Shown here one piece after another: positions 8,346-16,093 of a DNA stretch of 64,000 nt (its first letter is position 1; each line of letters opens with the position of its first letter). Below the pieces are notes generated by a model. That model was not told the DNA's origin. It did no database searches and saw only the letters and a list, made by a program, of their open reading frames with translations. A program made the position numbers and the translations under genes. The DNA comes from Pseudomonadota bacterium (lineage in GTDB: Bacteria > Pseudomonadota > Alphaproteobacteria > Rhizobiales > Phreatobacteraceae), in assembly GCA_020161695.1 (NCBI GenBank), contig JAIUOO010000008.1:1-64000 (forward strand). Direction: 5' to 3'.

Positions 8346-8605
8346 GGACGCTTGGCCCCAAGCAACTGTTCAGCGTCAACGAGCTTGAGGCTCTGCTTGG
8401 AGTCTCAAGGCGAACTGTTCGCCAAATGACTGAGAAGCTGCCCGGCGGCAACTTCACCATCGGTCAGAACTACTACGTCACCGCGAGCGGCGTTCGCGCC
8501 GCCTTCCAATTCAATGACCACGAGTACGCACACCTCGTCCGCATGGCGAGGGAACGCGACGCCGGCTTGCCGCTGGCACGACAGATGGAACTGATGCCCG
8601 CATGA
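8342..8605 (+). CDS. Helix-turn-helix (excisionase/MerR-like) small protein
   Basis: The 87-residue product carries a winged-helix-type HTH at about residues 10-35 (FSVNELEALLGVSRRTVRQM) followed by a short beta/turn stretch. This is typical of excisionase-like or MerR-like DNA-binding proteins of mobile elements. Translation starts at GTG 8342, overlapping the previous stop by 4 nt, and its own stop overlaps the next ATG (ATGA). It may regulate the divergent control region to its left or assist excision. There are thus two HTH proteins on this island, this one and the one at 9895-10227. Confidence 0.7.
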   Translation: MRTLGPKQLFSVNELEALLGVSRRTVRQMTEKLPGGNFTIGQNYYVTASGVRAAFQFNDHEYAHLVRMARERDAGLPLARQMELMPA

Positions 8606-9093
8606 TCATCGTCAACGGAATCCGCTATTACAGCCCCCGCTCGGTCGGCGAAGCCGCAAACGACCTTCGCTGGTCCGGCGACCTGCCGGCACCGCTGGAC
8701 GTTGAGCAATTCATTCGCGAGCACGATCACCTCGGCTATCAGGTTGAAAGCTCTAGCCCGTTCGAGGACCAAAGCGGCACGTTCGACTACGTACGCCTCG
8801 ACCGTCTCGGCAAGGTTGCCGGCCTGACGGCTGAGCAGCTCGCGAAGCTGAAAGACGAGCTTAAGCGCGGCGTCGAGTGGCCTGATCTCATCCGCGGACG
8901 CGCAACGTCGCTTGACCGCGCAATCCGCGCGGCGCGCCGAGAACTTCGCGAAGTCGTCCACTGGGACAAGGTCGCGCAGGAAGTAGCGGCCGGCAAGCGC
9001 GTCGTGTTCGCCCCCTTGCCACCCATGACGGTCGAGGACGGCTACGGCGAGCCCGCCCGCACCGAAGTCATTCACCTCGGCGTCGGCCGATAA
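8602..9093 (+). CDS. Hypothetical island protein, 163 aa
   Basis: Third gene of the coupled operon, with its ATG overlapping the previous TGA. The 163-residue product begins with a short beta segment (MIIVNGIRYYSPRSVGEAA), has an acidic middle, and ends in a basic helical region around residues 85-135 that could bind nucleic acid. No catalytic motif is recognisable, and there is no signal peptide or membrane segment. Position in the operon suggests a role in island replication or regulation; nothing more can be said from the sequence. Confidence 0.65.
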   Translation: MIIVNGIRYYSPRSVGEAANDLRWSGDLPAPLDVEQFIREHDHLGYQVESSSPFEDQSGTFDYVRLDRLGKVAGLTAEQLAKLKDELKRGVEWPDLIRGRATSLDRAIRAARRELREVVHWDKVAQEVAAGKRVVFAPLPPMTVEDGYGEPARTEVIHLGVGR

Positions 9094-9105
9094 GGAGTTA
9101 TGCCC

Positions 9106-9456
9106 ATGTCGCTACAGAAACTGACACCCGAACAGCGCAGCGCGCAGGCCGCTGCCATCCTCGCCCTTCCCGAAGCGGCCTACGCGCCGCTGGTGGCAAG
9201 AGACTTGTCCACCACCGCGCACAGCATCGACGCCGCGAGGAAGATTCTTGCGTTCTACTCGCCGTCCGCCATGAGCGCCGCCCGCGTCGCCGAGGCCAAG
9301 GCCAACGCTGCGCTCCACGCGCGAATGACCGGCCGCCGCCGCGATGCGCCGCAGGATCATCGCCCGCCGCCGGTGAGCGAGGCGCAGGCATTCGCTCGCC
9401 GCTTCGGCGACGCTCAGCGCCGCGCCGCTGGGAAGCCGCCGCGCACTGGGCTGTAG
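9106..9456 (+). CDS. Hypothetical basic island protein, 116 aa
   Basis: Last gene of the rightward run. Two ATGs lie 6 nt apart. The second, at 9106, sits 8 nt from an AAGGAG box, whereas the first is only 2 nt away, so I choose 9106. The product is Ala/Arg-rich, with a helical N-terminal half and a basic C-terminal tail, suggesting nucleic-acid contact. No family is recognised. A 12-nt gap follows the upstream stop. Confidence 0.6.
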   Translation: MSLQKLTPEQRSAQAAAILALPEAAYAPLVARDLSTTAHSIDAARKILAFYSPSAMSAARVAEAKANAALHARMTGRRRDAPQDHRPPPVSEAQAFARRFGDAQRRAAGKPPRTGL

Positions 9457-9656
9457 AGGTTCCCCGTCAGGGGGCGGTGACAACGGTACGGATGCACTGC
9501 CGCGTCATCGCAGCTACCTCGCCCGAAAGGGCGGGATGAGGGAGAAGCCGCCGGCTATCTGTTCGGCCCGGCCGTGATCCCGCGCAGACCCTCGACCGGT
9601 GTCCTCCGGTTGAGGCGCAGGCAGGGGGTTGGTTGAGCCCCGGCGCCAGCACTGAG

Positions 9657-9684
9657 GGGGAGCGCTCTACGCGGGGCGCTCCCC
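9657..9684. terminator. Hairpin between convergent island operons
   Basis: A 9-bp perfect stem GGGGAGCGC / GCGCTCCCC with a 10-nt loop lies between the end of the rightward small-gene operon (9456) and the end of the leftward gene pair (9693). The flanking T-tracts are weak on both sides, so it may act bidirectionally and with modest efficiency. The rest of 9457-9692 shows only a minor CGCCC/GGGCG hairpin near 9520-9535. Confidence 0.5.
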
Positions 9685-9692
9685 TTCGTCAT

Positions 9693-9890
9693 TCAGGAGG
9701 GTTTAGAGCCGCGCCACAAGCCATCGGCATCCAGCCCATGAGCCTCCGCGGCGGCGCGCAAGGCCGTCATCGCGAGCACCATGCCCGCGGCATTCGGCAG
9801 ACTGGCGCGGGTTTCGCTGACCATCAGGTCAAGGATGCGTTCGCCCGCTTCGGCGAGGTCGAGCGATAGAATATCGGAATCAGTCGTCAT
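9693..9890 (-). CDS. Hypothetical small helical protein, 65 aa
   Basis: The ATG at 9890 lies 4 nt after the stop of the HTH gene on the same strand, making the two a likely operon. The longer in-frame reading would overlap the upstream gene. The 65-residue product is acidic at the N-terminus and helical (a LDLAEAGERILDLMV stretch), soluble, and of unknown family. Its pairing with the excisionase-like gene next to the attachment site suggests a role in integration or excision control, by position only. Confidence 0.5.
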   Translation of the reverse strand: MTTDSDILSLDLAEAGERILDLMVSETRASLPNAAGMVLAMTALRAAAEAHGLDADGLWRGSKPS

Positions 9891-9894
9891 TGGC

Positions 9895-10227
9895 TTAGCC
9901 CCCATTCGTGACGGGCGGATAAGCGCACAGCTTGAGCGCCGATTCAAGCTCTATCATACTGATTTTACTTGACAAATTGGCACTCACCCTCTGCCATTTC
10001 GTCAATGCGGGCTGCGCAGCGGCCATCGCGGCCTGAACATTCGTTGGGGGTGCTTTGAACGGTCGAGCGGCATCGACAATGCGGGTCACCTCGCTCTCGC
10101 GCACCATCGTGCGCGCGCCGCGCTTCACGAGTGCGATCTCCCCTGCGTCGCTCATTCTGTAGAGCGTCGCTCGCGATAGGCTGAGTCGCTTGCCGGCCAT
10201 GTCCAGAGTTAGCAGCGCGTCGGTCAT
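9895..10227 (-). CDS. AlpA/excisionase-like helix-turn-helix protein
   Basis: The 110-residue product starts at ATG 10227 behind a perfect GGAGG box 8 nt upstream, which decides against the longer reading from 10332. Residues 5-60 form a HTH_17-like domain (LTLDMAGKRLSLSRATLYRM, then a wing-like GEIALVKRGARTMVRESEV), typical of AlpA regulators and excisionases that bind next to attachment sites. A helical tail rich in Ala and Gln follows. It lies about 200 bp from the tRNA-Glu 3' end, where an excisionase or integrase regulator is expected, yet no integrase accompanies it here. Confidence 0.75.
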   Translation of the reverse strand: MTDALLTLDMAGKRLSLSRATLYRMSDAGEIALVKRGARTMVRESEVTRIVDAARPFKAPPTNVQAAMAAAQPALTKWQRVSANLSSKISMIELESALKLCAYPPVTNGG

Positions 10228-10373
10228 GATGATCACCTCCGCTATCAGCTTGCGCAGATGGTCGTGAAACCGGCCAAGCAGTTTATTTTCGCGGGACGGG
10301 ATTGACTGTCTCTGCCACTGTCCGCGTCCCATAGCGGGTCAGGCTGCATCATTGCGTAGCAGCCGCCTAAAAG

Positions 10374-10393
10374 TGCCCTTGAAAATGCCCTTG
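10374..10393. repeat. TGCCCTTG direct repeats next to the tRNA end
   Basis: Two copies of TGCCCTTG (10374-10381 and 10386-10393) are 12 bp apart, about one helical turn, and 32 bp from the tRNA-Glu CCA end. Spacing and position suit arm-type or excisionase sites at an island attachment junction. This is inference from layout. Confidence 0.4.
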
Positions 10394-10424
10394 GGTCAAA
10401 AAAAGCAGCAATATCAATGTAAAA

Positions 10425-10500
10425 TGGCGCTCCCTACGGGATTCGAACCCGTGTACCCAACGTGAAAGGCTGGTGTCCTAGGCCTCTAGACGAAGGGAGC
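10425..10500 (-). tRNA. tRNA-Glu (UUC)
   Basis: The minus strand folds into a complete 76-nt cloverleaf with encoded CCA. The acceptor strands are GCTCCCT (10500-10494) and AGGGAGC (10435-10429), with discriminator G10428 and CCA at 10427-10425. The T-arm carries GGTTCGAATCC. The anticodon loop CTTTCAC places anticodon TTC at 10466-10464, decoding Glu GAA/GAG. The 3' end points into the mobile island at lower coordinates, the usual geometry for integration into a tRNA 3' end. Confidence 0.97.
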
Positions 10501-10523
10501 GAACCGCTTGGCGGCGGCGGGCG

Positions 10524-10551
10524 TTATAGGGGTGTTCGTCGCCACCATCAA
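10524..10551 (-). promoter_or_regulatory. Promoter of tRNA-Glu
   Basis: On the minus strand, TTGATG (10551-10546) and CTATAA (10529-10524) are 16 bp apart. The inferred start is about 17 nt upstream of the mature tRNA 5' end. The rest of 10552-10797 shows no gene I can support. Confidence 0.65.
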
Positions 10552-10797
10552 GCGCTGTCGGGCAGATCATTTCGCCGCGGCGGGATATTCACGCAAAACC
10601 TTGATGGTCATGCGCTTGCAGCCGCGTCGGAAGAGCCGGCAAGGTACTGGAAGCGACGGTGATCACCTCCGCACCGCGCCGTTTCGCGACACGTCGGCTG
10701 GAGAATCACCGCTCCGACCGCGCCCGCTGTATTCGTCCGCCGGCGATCCGGTGGCATGAGCGCGCAGTGCCCGCCACCGGATGACCGGGCAGCAGCA

Positions 10798-11232
10798 TCA
10801 GGGGATGCGCAGCACCCAGCCCGGCTGGATCAGGTCGGGATTGACGATGGGCGGATTGTTGGCGGCGACGATCTTCGGGTACTCGGAGCCCTTGCCGTAA
10901 TGCGCCTCGGCGATCTTCCAGAGCGTGTCGCCCTTCTTCACCGTGTACATCTTGGCGGCCGCCGCCTCGTTGCTGACGATCAGCTGGCTCGTATCGACCT
11001 GCGACACGCCGACGGTGTTGCCCAGCGCCAGGATGATCCGCTCGGCCTCCTCCTGCGACTTCACCTGCCCGGAGACCTGGACGTTGTTGCCGCTCGACTG
11101 AATCTGCAGGCTGCCGGCGTCGAAGCCATGGCTCGCGACCTCCTTGGCGAGTTCCGGCGCGGGCGCTGCCTGTGCCTCGCTGGCGCCGACCAGCTTCTTG
11201 CCGACATTCTTGACGAAATCGAAGAAACCCAT
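10798..11232 (-). CDS. BON and LysM domain protein (YgaU/Kbp-like)
   Basis: The 144-residue protein joins a BON domain (about residues 28-85, with GNNVQVSGQVKSQEEAERI) to a C-terminal LysM domain (about 92-142, MYTVKKGDTLWKIAEAHYGK). The architecture and the MGFFDFVKNVGKKL start match the YgaU/Kbp family. The E. coli member is a cytoplasmic potassium-binding protein; others are described as peptidoglycan-associated. No signal peptide is visible. The ATG at 11232 follows an AGGAGGACAGC box, which rejects the much longer upstream reading. It is a single gene, and its job here could be K+-linked osmotic adaptation or cell-wall binding. Confidence 0.88.
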   Translation of the reverse strand: MGFFDFVKNVGKKLVGASEAQAAPAPELAKEVASHGFDAGSLQIQSSGNNVQVSGQVKSQEEAERIILALGNTVGVSQVDTSQLIVSNEAAAAKMYTVKKGDTLWKIAEAHYGKGSEYPKIVAANNPPIVNPDLIQPGWVLRIP

Positions 11233-11470
11233 GCTGTCCTCCTGACTGCGGCCCGGGCCTTCAACCCAGACGGGCAATGAGACTAGCCAGCGGACAGGCG
11301 TCTGACCAGCCGCTCCGCATGGCGGCGGAGAACGTCCGCTGGCGCGCCAGTTGTGGATAAGTGCGGCAACGTCATACCGCCGCCTTGCAGCGCAGGTCCG
11401 ACCGGAATCGACTTGGGTTCCGTCGGCTGCGGCCGACTCATTTCGTGACAGTTCGCGTCTCGGGTTCGCC

Positions 11471-11869
11471 ATGAAGGGTTCGGCGTTTGCGGATTTTTCC
11501 GCCACGGCGGTAGCGTCTCAGCATGAGGGCGTCGCGGCACTGGTGCGCTGGCGGCTCGGCGACCCCCTGTGGAAGCCGTCCTTCGCCGCGCTTCTCGACG
11601 ATGCACGCACCTGCATCGACCCCGAGATCGAGGCGGCTGCCCTGCTCGGGGCGCTCAGGGAAGCGGTGATCACCGACACATCGCTCGCCGCCGTCGCCCG
11701 CCGTGTCGCCGTCGAGGCCGGGCGCTCCATGGCGAATCCCACGAGCCCCGCTGGCAAGCGACAGGGCGCGATAGCGGGCCTGTTCGCCCGCTGGCGGCGC
11801 GGCAGGGAGAAGGCGAAGTCCGACCGTCAGGACCGCTGGGGCACGGCGGCGTCGAGAATGCGGAACTGA
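11471..11869 (+). CDS. Hypothetical protein overlapping the recJ 3' end
   Basis: A 132-residue frame starting at ATG 11471 runs convergently into recJ, overlapping its last 43 bp. The product is Ala/Arg-rich and helical with a strongly basic C-terminus (WRRGREKAKS). No family is recognised and the ribosome-binding site is weak. The composition is protein-like and the region otherwise lacks a gene, so I keep it at low confidence. It could instead be a chance frame in GC-rich DNA. Confidence 0.4.
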   Translation: MKGSAFADFSATAVASQHEGVAALVRWRLGDPLWKPSFAALLDDARTCIDPEIEAAALLGALREAVITDTSLAAVARRVAVEAGRSMANPTSPAGKRQGAIAGLFARWRRGREKAKSDRQDRWGTAASRMRN

Positions 11870-13626
11870 ACCCTGTCCTGGCCCTGCCAGCGATCGAGGG
11901 ATACCGCGCCGGCGAGGTGCAGAGCCCTGCCCCGGTGATCGGCCAGCGCCTTGCCCACCGGTTGCCCTGCCGCACGGAACGCGATGGCATCCACCGTCTG
12001 GCCGTCACCCGCCTTCAGGCGCGCGCGGACATGCGCCCCGCCGACCTCCTCCGCATAGACCACCGTGTGCGAGGGCAGCACCAGCACCGGCTCGGGATTG
12101 CCGCTGCCGAACGGCCCTGCCCGTTCCAGCATGGCGACCAGTTCCGGCCGTATGCCGGCCGCAGTCGTCGCGGCGTCGACGAACAGGGCCTGCTCGCGGC
12201 GCGCAGCCTCGACAGCCGAGGCGAGTCGTTCCTCCAGGAAGGCGCGGAAATCCGCCAGTCGCGCACGTGCGACGGTGATGCCGGCCGCCATGGCATGGCC
12301 ACCGCCCTTGGCAAGAATGCCGGCCGCGACCGCCCGGCGCACGGCGGCACCGACATCGACGCCGGCGATCGATCGGCCCGAGCCCGTTCCCGTGTCGCCG
12401 GTGAAGGAGACGGCGAAGGCCGGCCGCTTGAACCGTTCCTTGAGACGCGCGGCGACGAGCCCCACGACGCCCGGATGCCAGCCGTCGCGGGCTGTGACGA
12501 CCACCGAGGCGCCCTCCTCCAGCGGCCCGAGGGCCGCCAGCGCCTCGGCCTCGGCCTCGGCGACGGTGCCCTGTTCCACCACCTGCCGCTCGCGATTGAG
12601 CCGGTCGAGCTCGCCCGCGATCCGCGCGGCCTCGCCACTATCCTCCGTGACCAGCAGGCGCGTGCCGAGGCCGGCATCGCCGATCCGGCCGCCGGCATTG
12701 ATCCTGGGGCCGAGCAGGAAGCCGAGATGGTAGGGCGACGGCGGCCCGTCGAGCCGCGCTGCGTCCATCAGCGCACGCAGGCCGACATTGTCGCGCCGGC
12801 GCATGACGCCGAGGCCGCGCGCGACGAAGGCGCGGTTCAGCCCCTTCAGCGGCACGACATCGGCGACGGTGCCGAGCGCGACGAGGTCGAGGAAGCGCAT
12901 CAGGTCGGGCGCCGGTCGCGCCGTGGTCCAGAAGCCGCGCTCCCGGAGCCGCCGGTTGAGGGCGACGACCAGCATGAAGGCGACGCCAGCGGCACAGAGG
13001 TGCCCGAGGCCGGAGAGGTCGTCCTGCCTGTTGGGGTTCACCACCGCCTCGACCGCCGGCAGCGTCTCGTCGGCCTGATGGTGGTCGCAGACGATCACGT
13101 CTAGGCCGAGGCTTGCAGCCTGCCCCAGCACCTCGTGGCTGATCGTGCCGCAGTCCACCGTGATGAGCAAGGTCGCGCCGCCCGCCGCCAGTTCGCGGAT
13201 GGCGTCGATATTCGGCCCGTAGCCCTCGTAGATGCGATCCGGGATGCGGACGGCGGGATCGAGCCCGGCCTGTCGCAGGAACAAGGTCAGCAGGGCCGAT
13301 GAGGTCGCGCCATCGACGTCGTAATCACCGAAGATCGCGATGCCTTCGCCGTCCAGCACGGCCTTGGCGAGCCGCTCCACCGCCCGGTCCATGTCGGCGA
13401 GCGTCGAGGGATCGGGCATCGAATCCCGGATGGTCGGCTCGAGGAAAGCCTCGGTAGCCTCCGCCGTCACGCCGCGGCCCGCGAGCACGCGCGCGAGAAT
13501 GTCCGGGAGGTCGTGCGCCTGCGTGATGGCCAGCGACTGCGCCCGCTCGGGATCGGTCATCCGGTCGCGCCAGGCGCGCCCGAGGACCGATTGCCCGACG
13601 CCGAGGAACAGCCGGCGCTCGCTCAT
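11827..13626 (-). CDS. recJ: Single-stranded-DNA-specific exonuclease RecJ
   Basis: The 599-residue product is a DHH-family 5'-3' exonuclease acting on single-stranded DNA in RecF-pathway recombination and mismatch repair. Visible motifs in order are FGDYDVDGATSSALL, TVDCGT, the DHH motif in VCDHHQADE, DLVALGTVADVVPL, and the DHHA1 motif AKGGGHAMAAG, followed by the OB-like C-terminal domain. Length is normal for alphaproteobacteria. The start ATG at 13626 lies 4 nt after the glpX stop, so the two are co-transcribed; a longer upstream reading would sit inside glpX. The order hom-glpX-recJ is common in Hyphomicrobiales. Confidence 0.97.
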   Translation of the reverse strand: MSERRLFLGVGQSVLGRAWRDRMTDPERAQSLAITQAHDLPDILARVLAGRGVTAEATEAFLEPTIRDSMPDPSTLADMDRAVERLAKAVLDGEGIAIFGDYDVDGATSSALLTLFLRQAGLDPAVRIPDRIYEGYGPNIDAIRELAAGGATLLITVDCGTISHEVLGQAASLGLDVIVCDHHQADETLPAVEAVVNPNRQDDLSGLGHLCAAGVAFMLVVALNRRLRERGFWTTARPAPDLMRFLDLVALGTVADVVPLKGLNRAFVARGLGVMRRRDNVGLRALMDAARLDGPPSPYHLGFLLGPRINAGGRIGDAGLGTRLLVTEDSGEAARIAGELDRLNRERQVVEQGTVAEAEAEALAALGPLEEGASVVVTARDGWHPGVVGLVAARLKERFKRPAFAVSFTGDTGTGSGRSIAGVDVGAAVRRAVAAGILAKGGGHAMAAGITVARARLADFRAFLEERLASAVEAARREQALFVDAATTAAGIRPELVAMLERAGPFGSGNPEPVLVLPSHTVVYAEEVGGAHVRARLKAGDGQTVDAIAFRAAGQPVGKALADHRGRALHLAGAVSLDRWQGQDRVQFRILDAAVPQRS

Positions 13627-13630
13627 CGGC

Positions 13631-14632
13631 TCAATCGAGGTGGAACTTCGACAGTTCGCGATGCTCGCCGAAGATCCGCCGGACGGTGCCGGTGGTCGAG
13701 CGGTAGACGATGGTCTCGGTGGTGATGATGTCCTTGCCGAACACCACACCCTTCAGGAGCGCGCCGTCGGTGACGCCGGTCGCCGAGACGATCACGTCGC
13801 CGGAGGCCATCTCCTCCATGGCGTATTTCTTCTTCGGGTCGATGACGCCCATCTTGCGGGCGCGCTCGACCTTCGCCTCGGTGTCGAGGATCAGGCGTCC
13901 CTGCATCTGGCCGCCGACGCAGCGCAGCGCAGCAGCCGCCAGCACGCCCTCGGGCGCGCCCCCGATGCCGAGATAGATGTCGATGCCGGTCTCGGCTGCG
14001 CTGGCTGTGTGGATGACACCCGCCACGTCGCCATCGGTGATCAGGCGGATCGCCGCACCCGTACCGCGCACGGCCTCGATCAGCTTGGCGTGGCGCGGCC
14101 GGTCCATGATCAGGGCTGTCACCTCGCTCGGCTTGACGCCCTTGGCCTTGGCGATGGCATGGATGTTGTCGACCGGCGAGGCGTCGAGGTCGACGATGCC
14201 CTTCGGAAAGCCCGGCCCGACCGCGATCTTGTCCATGTAGACGTCGGGCGCGTAGAGCAGCGAGCCGTGCTCGGCCATGGCAATCACGGCGATCGAGCCA
14301 GGCATGTCCTTGGCGCAGAGGGTGGTGCCCTCCAGCGGGTCGAGGGCGATATCGACCTTCGGGCCGTGCTTGGTGCCGACCTCCTCGCCGATATAGAGCA
14401 TCGGCGCCTCGTCGCGCTCGCCCTCGCCGATGACCACGCGGCCGTCGATCGGCAGCTTGTTCAGCTCACGGCGCATGGCATCGACGGCGGCCTGGTCGGC
14501 AGCCTTCTCGTTGCCGCGCCCGCGCAGGCGCGCGGAGGCGACCGCGGCCCGCTCCGTTACCCGCACGAGCTCCATCGACAGGACGCGCTCGATCACGAGA
14601 TTCTTCGGAATGGACAGCCCCTGCTCGGCCAT
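13631..14632 (-). CDS. glpX: Class II fructose-1,6-bisphosphatase GlpX
   Basis: The 333-residue enzyme hydrolyses fructose-1,6-bisphosphate to fructose-6-phosphate in gluconeogenesis or the Calvin cycle. Class II signatures include VIGEGERDEAPMLYIGE and the metal/phosphate motif ALDPLEGTT near residues 96-104. The Asp and Glu residues of these motifs bind the divalent cation. The start is ATG 14632, 24 nt after the hom stop with a modest ribosome-binding site. It is the middle gene of hom-glpX-recJ. Length matches the family and no key residue appears missing. Confidence 0.96.
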   Translation of the reverse strand: MAEQGLSIPKNLVIERVLSMELVRVTERAAVASARLRGRGNEKAADQAAVDAMRRELNKLPIDGRVVIGEGERDEAPMLYIGEEVGTKHGPKVDIALDPLEGTTLCAKDMPGSIAVIAMAEHGSLLYAPDVYMDKIAVGPGFPKGIVDLDASPVDNIHAIAKAKGVKPSEVTALIMDRPRHAKLIEAVRGTGAAIRLITDGDVAGVIHTASAAETGIDIYLGIGGAPEGVLAAAALRCVGGQMQGRLILDTEAKVERARKMGVIDPKKKYAMEEMASGDVIVSATGVTDGALLKGVVFGKDIITTETIVYRSTTGTVRRIFGEHRELSKFHLD

Positions 14633-14656
14633 GATGGTCCCCTTCGGTAGAGTTTC

Positions 14657-15976
14657 TTAGTTGCGTTCGATGCGGATGACCTGCGGGCTGCTGATCAGGA
14701 TGCCGTCGGCCTCCATGGCCTTCAGCGCACGCCTGACGGCCGCTTCGGTCGTCGCATAGGTGATGAGCACGACCGGCGCGGGCGCTGCCGCCTGGCTCGG
14801 GTCGGTACCGCCGCGCACCGGGCCGGAGCGCCGCTGGACGATCGATTCCAGCGAGATGTTGTTCTGCGCCATGCGCGAGGCGATGCGTGCCGCCGTGCCG
14901 GGCTTATCTACCACTTCCAGGCGGATGTAGTAGCCGCCCTCGTGGTGCGTCAGCGGCGCGCGCGTCGGCTTCTCAAGGCTCGCCACTGGCCGGATGAACG
15001 GCGCGGTGCGATGGCCGCGGGCAATGTCGGTGATGTCCGCGATGACCGCCGAGGCGGTCGCGTCGCCGCCGGCGCCCGGGCCGACGAGGGTCAGGTCCAC
15101 GGCATCCGCATCGATAGCGACCGCGTTCAGGACGCCGTTTACCTGCGCTATGGCCTCTTCCTTCGGCACGAAGGTCGGGTGGACGCGCTGCTCGACGCCG
15201 TCATGGGTGCGCTGCGCGACGCCCAGCAACTTCACCCTGTAGCCGAGCTCGTCGGCCATCTTCAGGTCCACCGGCTTGATCGACCGGATGCCCTCGATGG
15301 AAATGCCCTTGGTGTCGACCAGCGTGCCGAAAGCAAGGCTCGTCAGCAGCGACAGCTTGTGTGCGGTGTCGAAACCGTCGACGTCGAAGGTCGGGTCGGC
15401 CTCGGCATAGCCGAGCCGCTGGGCGTCCTTCAGACACTCCTCGAAGCTGATTCCCTCCTCCGCCATGCGGGTGAGGATGTAGTTGCAGGTGCCGTTGAGG
15501 ATGCCGTAGACGCGCTCGATCGTGTTGCCGAGCAGGCTCTCGCGCAGGGTCTTGATAACCGGGATGCCGCCGGCGACTGCCGCCTCGAAATTGAGCGCGA
15601 CGCCCTTCGCCTCGGCCCGTTTCGCGAGCGCCGGGCCGTGCGCCGCCAGCAGTGCCTTGTTGGCCGTGACGACCGCCTTTCCGGCTGAAAGGGCCGCCTC
15701 GACGGCCGCTTTGGCCGGGTCCTCGGCACCCCCCATCAGCTCGACGAACACGTCGATTTCGGGGTCTGTCGCCAGCTGGATCGGATCGTTGACCCAGCGC
15801 ACCGCGCCAAGATCAACACCGCGATCCTTCTTCTTCGAGCGCGCCGTGACCGCGGCGACCTTGATCGGTCGTCCGGCCGCTTCGGCGAGACGATTGTCGC
15901 GCTTGGCGATGAGGCGCACGACCGATGCACCGACGGTGCCGAGGCCGGCAATGCCGAGCTTCAAGACATCCTGCAT
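14657..15976 (-). CDS. hom: Homoserine dehydrogenase
   Basis: This 439-residue NAD(P)H enzyme reduces aspartate semialdehyde to homoserine for threonine, methionine and isoleucine synthesis. The Rossmann motif GLGTVG lies at residues 11-16. The family signature with NGTCNYILTRM and the catalytic stretch QRLGYAEADPTFDVDGFDTA follow. A C-terminal ACT domain (from about 345, YYIRLEVVDKPGTAARIA) indicates allosteric threonine feedback. The 117-nt gap upstream, after the dapB-like gene, contains a GGCCGG-rich hairpin. It lies in a leftward run aminotransferase, dapB-like, hom, glpX, recJ, placing three aspartate-family genes together. Confidence 0.97.
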   Translation of the reverse strand: MQDVLKLGIAGLGTVGASVVRLIAKRDNRLAEAAGRPIKVAAVTARSKKKDRGVDLGAVRWVNDPIQLATDPEIDVFVELMGGAEDPAKAAVEAALSAGKAVVTANKALLAAHGPALAKRAEAKGVALNFEAAVAGGIPVIKTLRESLLGNTIERVYGILNGTCNYILTRMAEEGISFEECLKDAQRLGYAEADPTFDVDGFDTAHKLSLLTSLAFGTLVDTKGISIEGIRSIKPVDLKMADELGYRVKLLGVAQRTHDGVEQRVHPTFVPKEEAIAQVNGVLNAVAIDADAVDLTLVGPGAGGDATASAVIADITDIARGHRTAPFIRPVASLEKPTRAPLTHHEGGYYIRLEVVDKPGTAARIASRMAQNNISLESIVQRRSGPVRGGTDPSQAAAPAPVVLITYATTEAAVRRALKAMEADGILISSPQVIRIERN

Positions 15977-16093
15977 GAAAAGCCGATCCGCGCCCTGCTG
16001 CGGCCAATGCGCCGCGCCGGGCTTGTGCCCGATTTGACCGGCCAGTGCAAGGAACCGGCCCGCAGGCCGGCCATTGCGGGGCCGCCCATGGGC

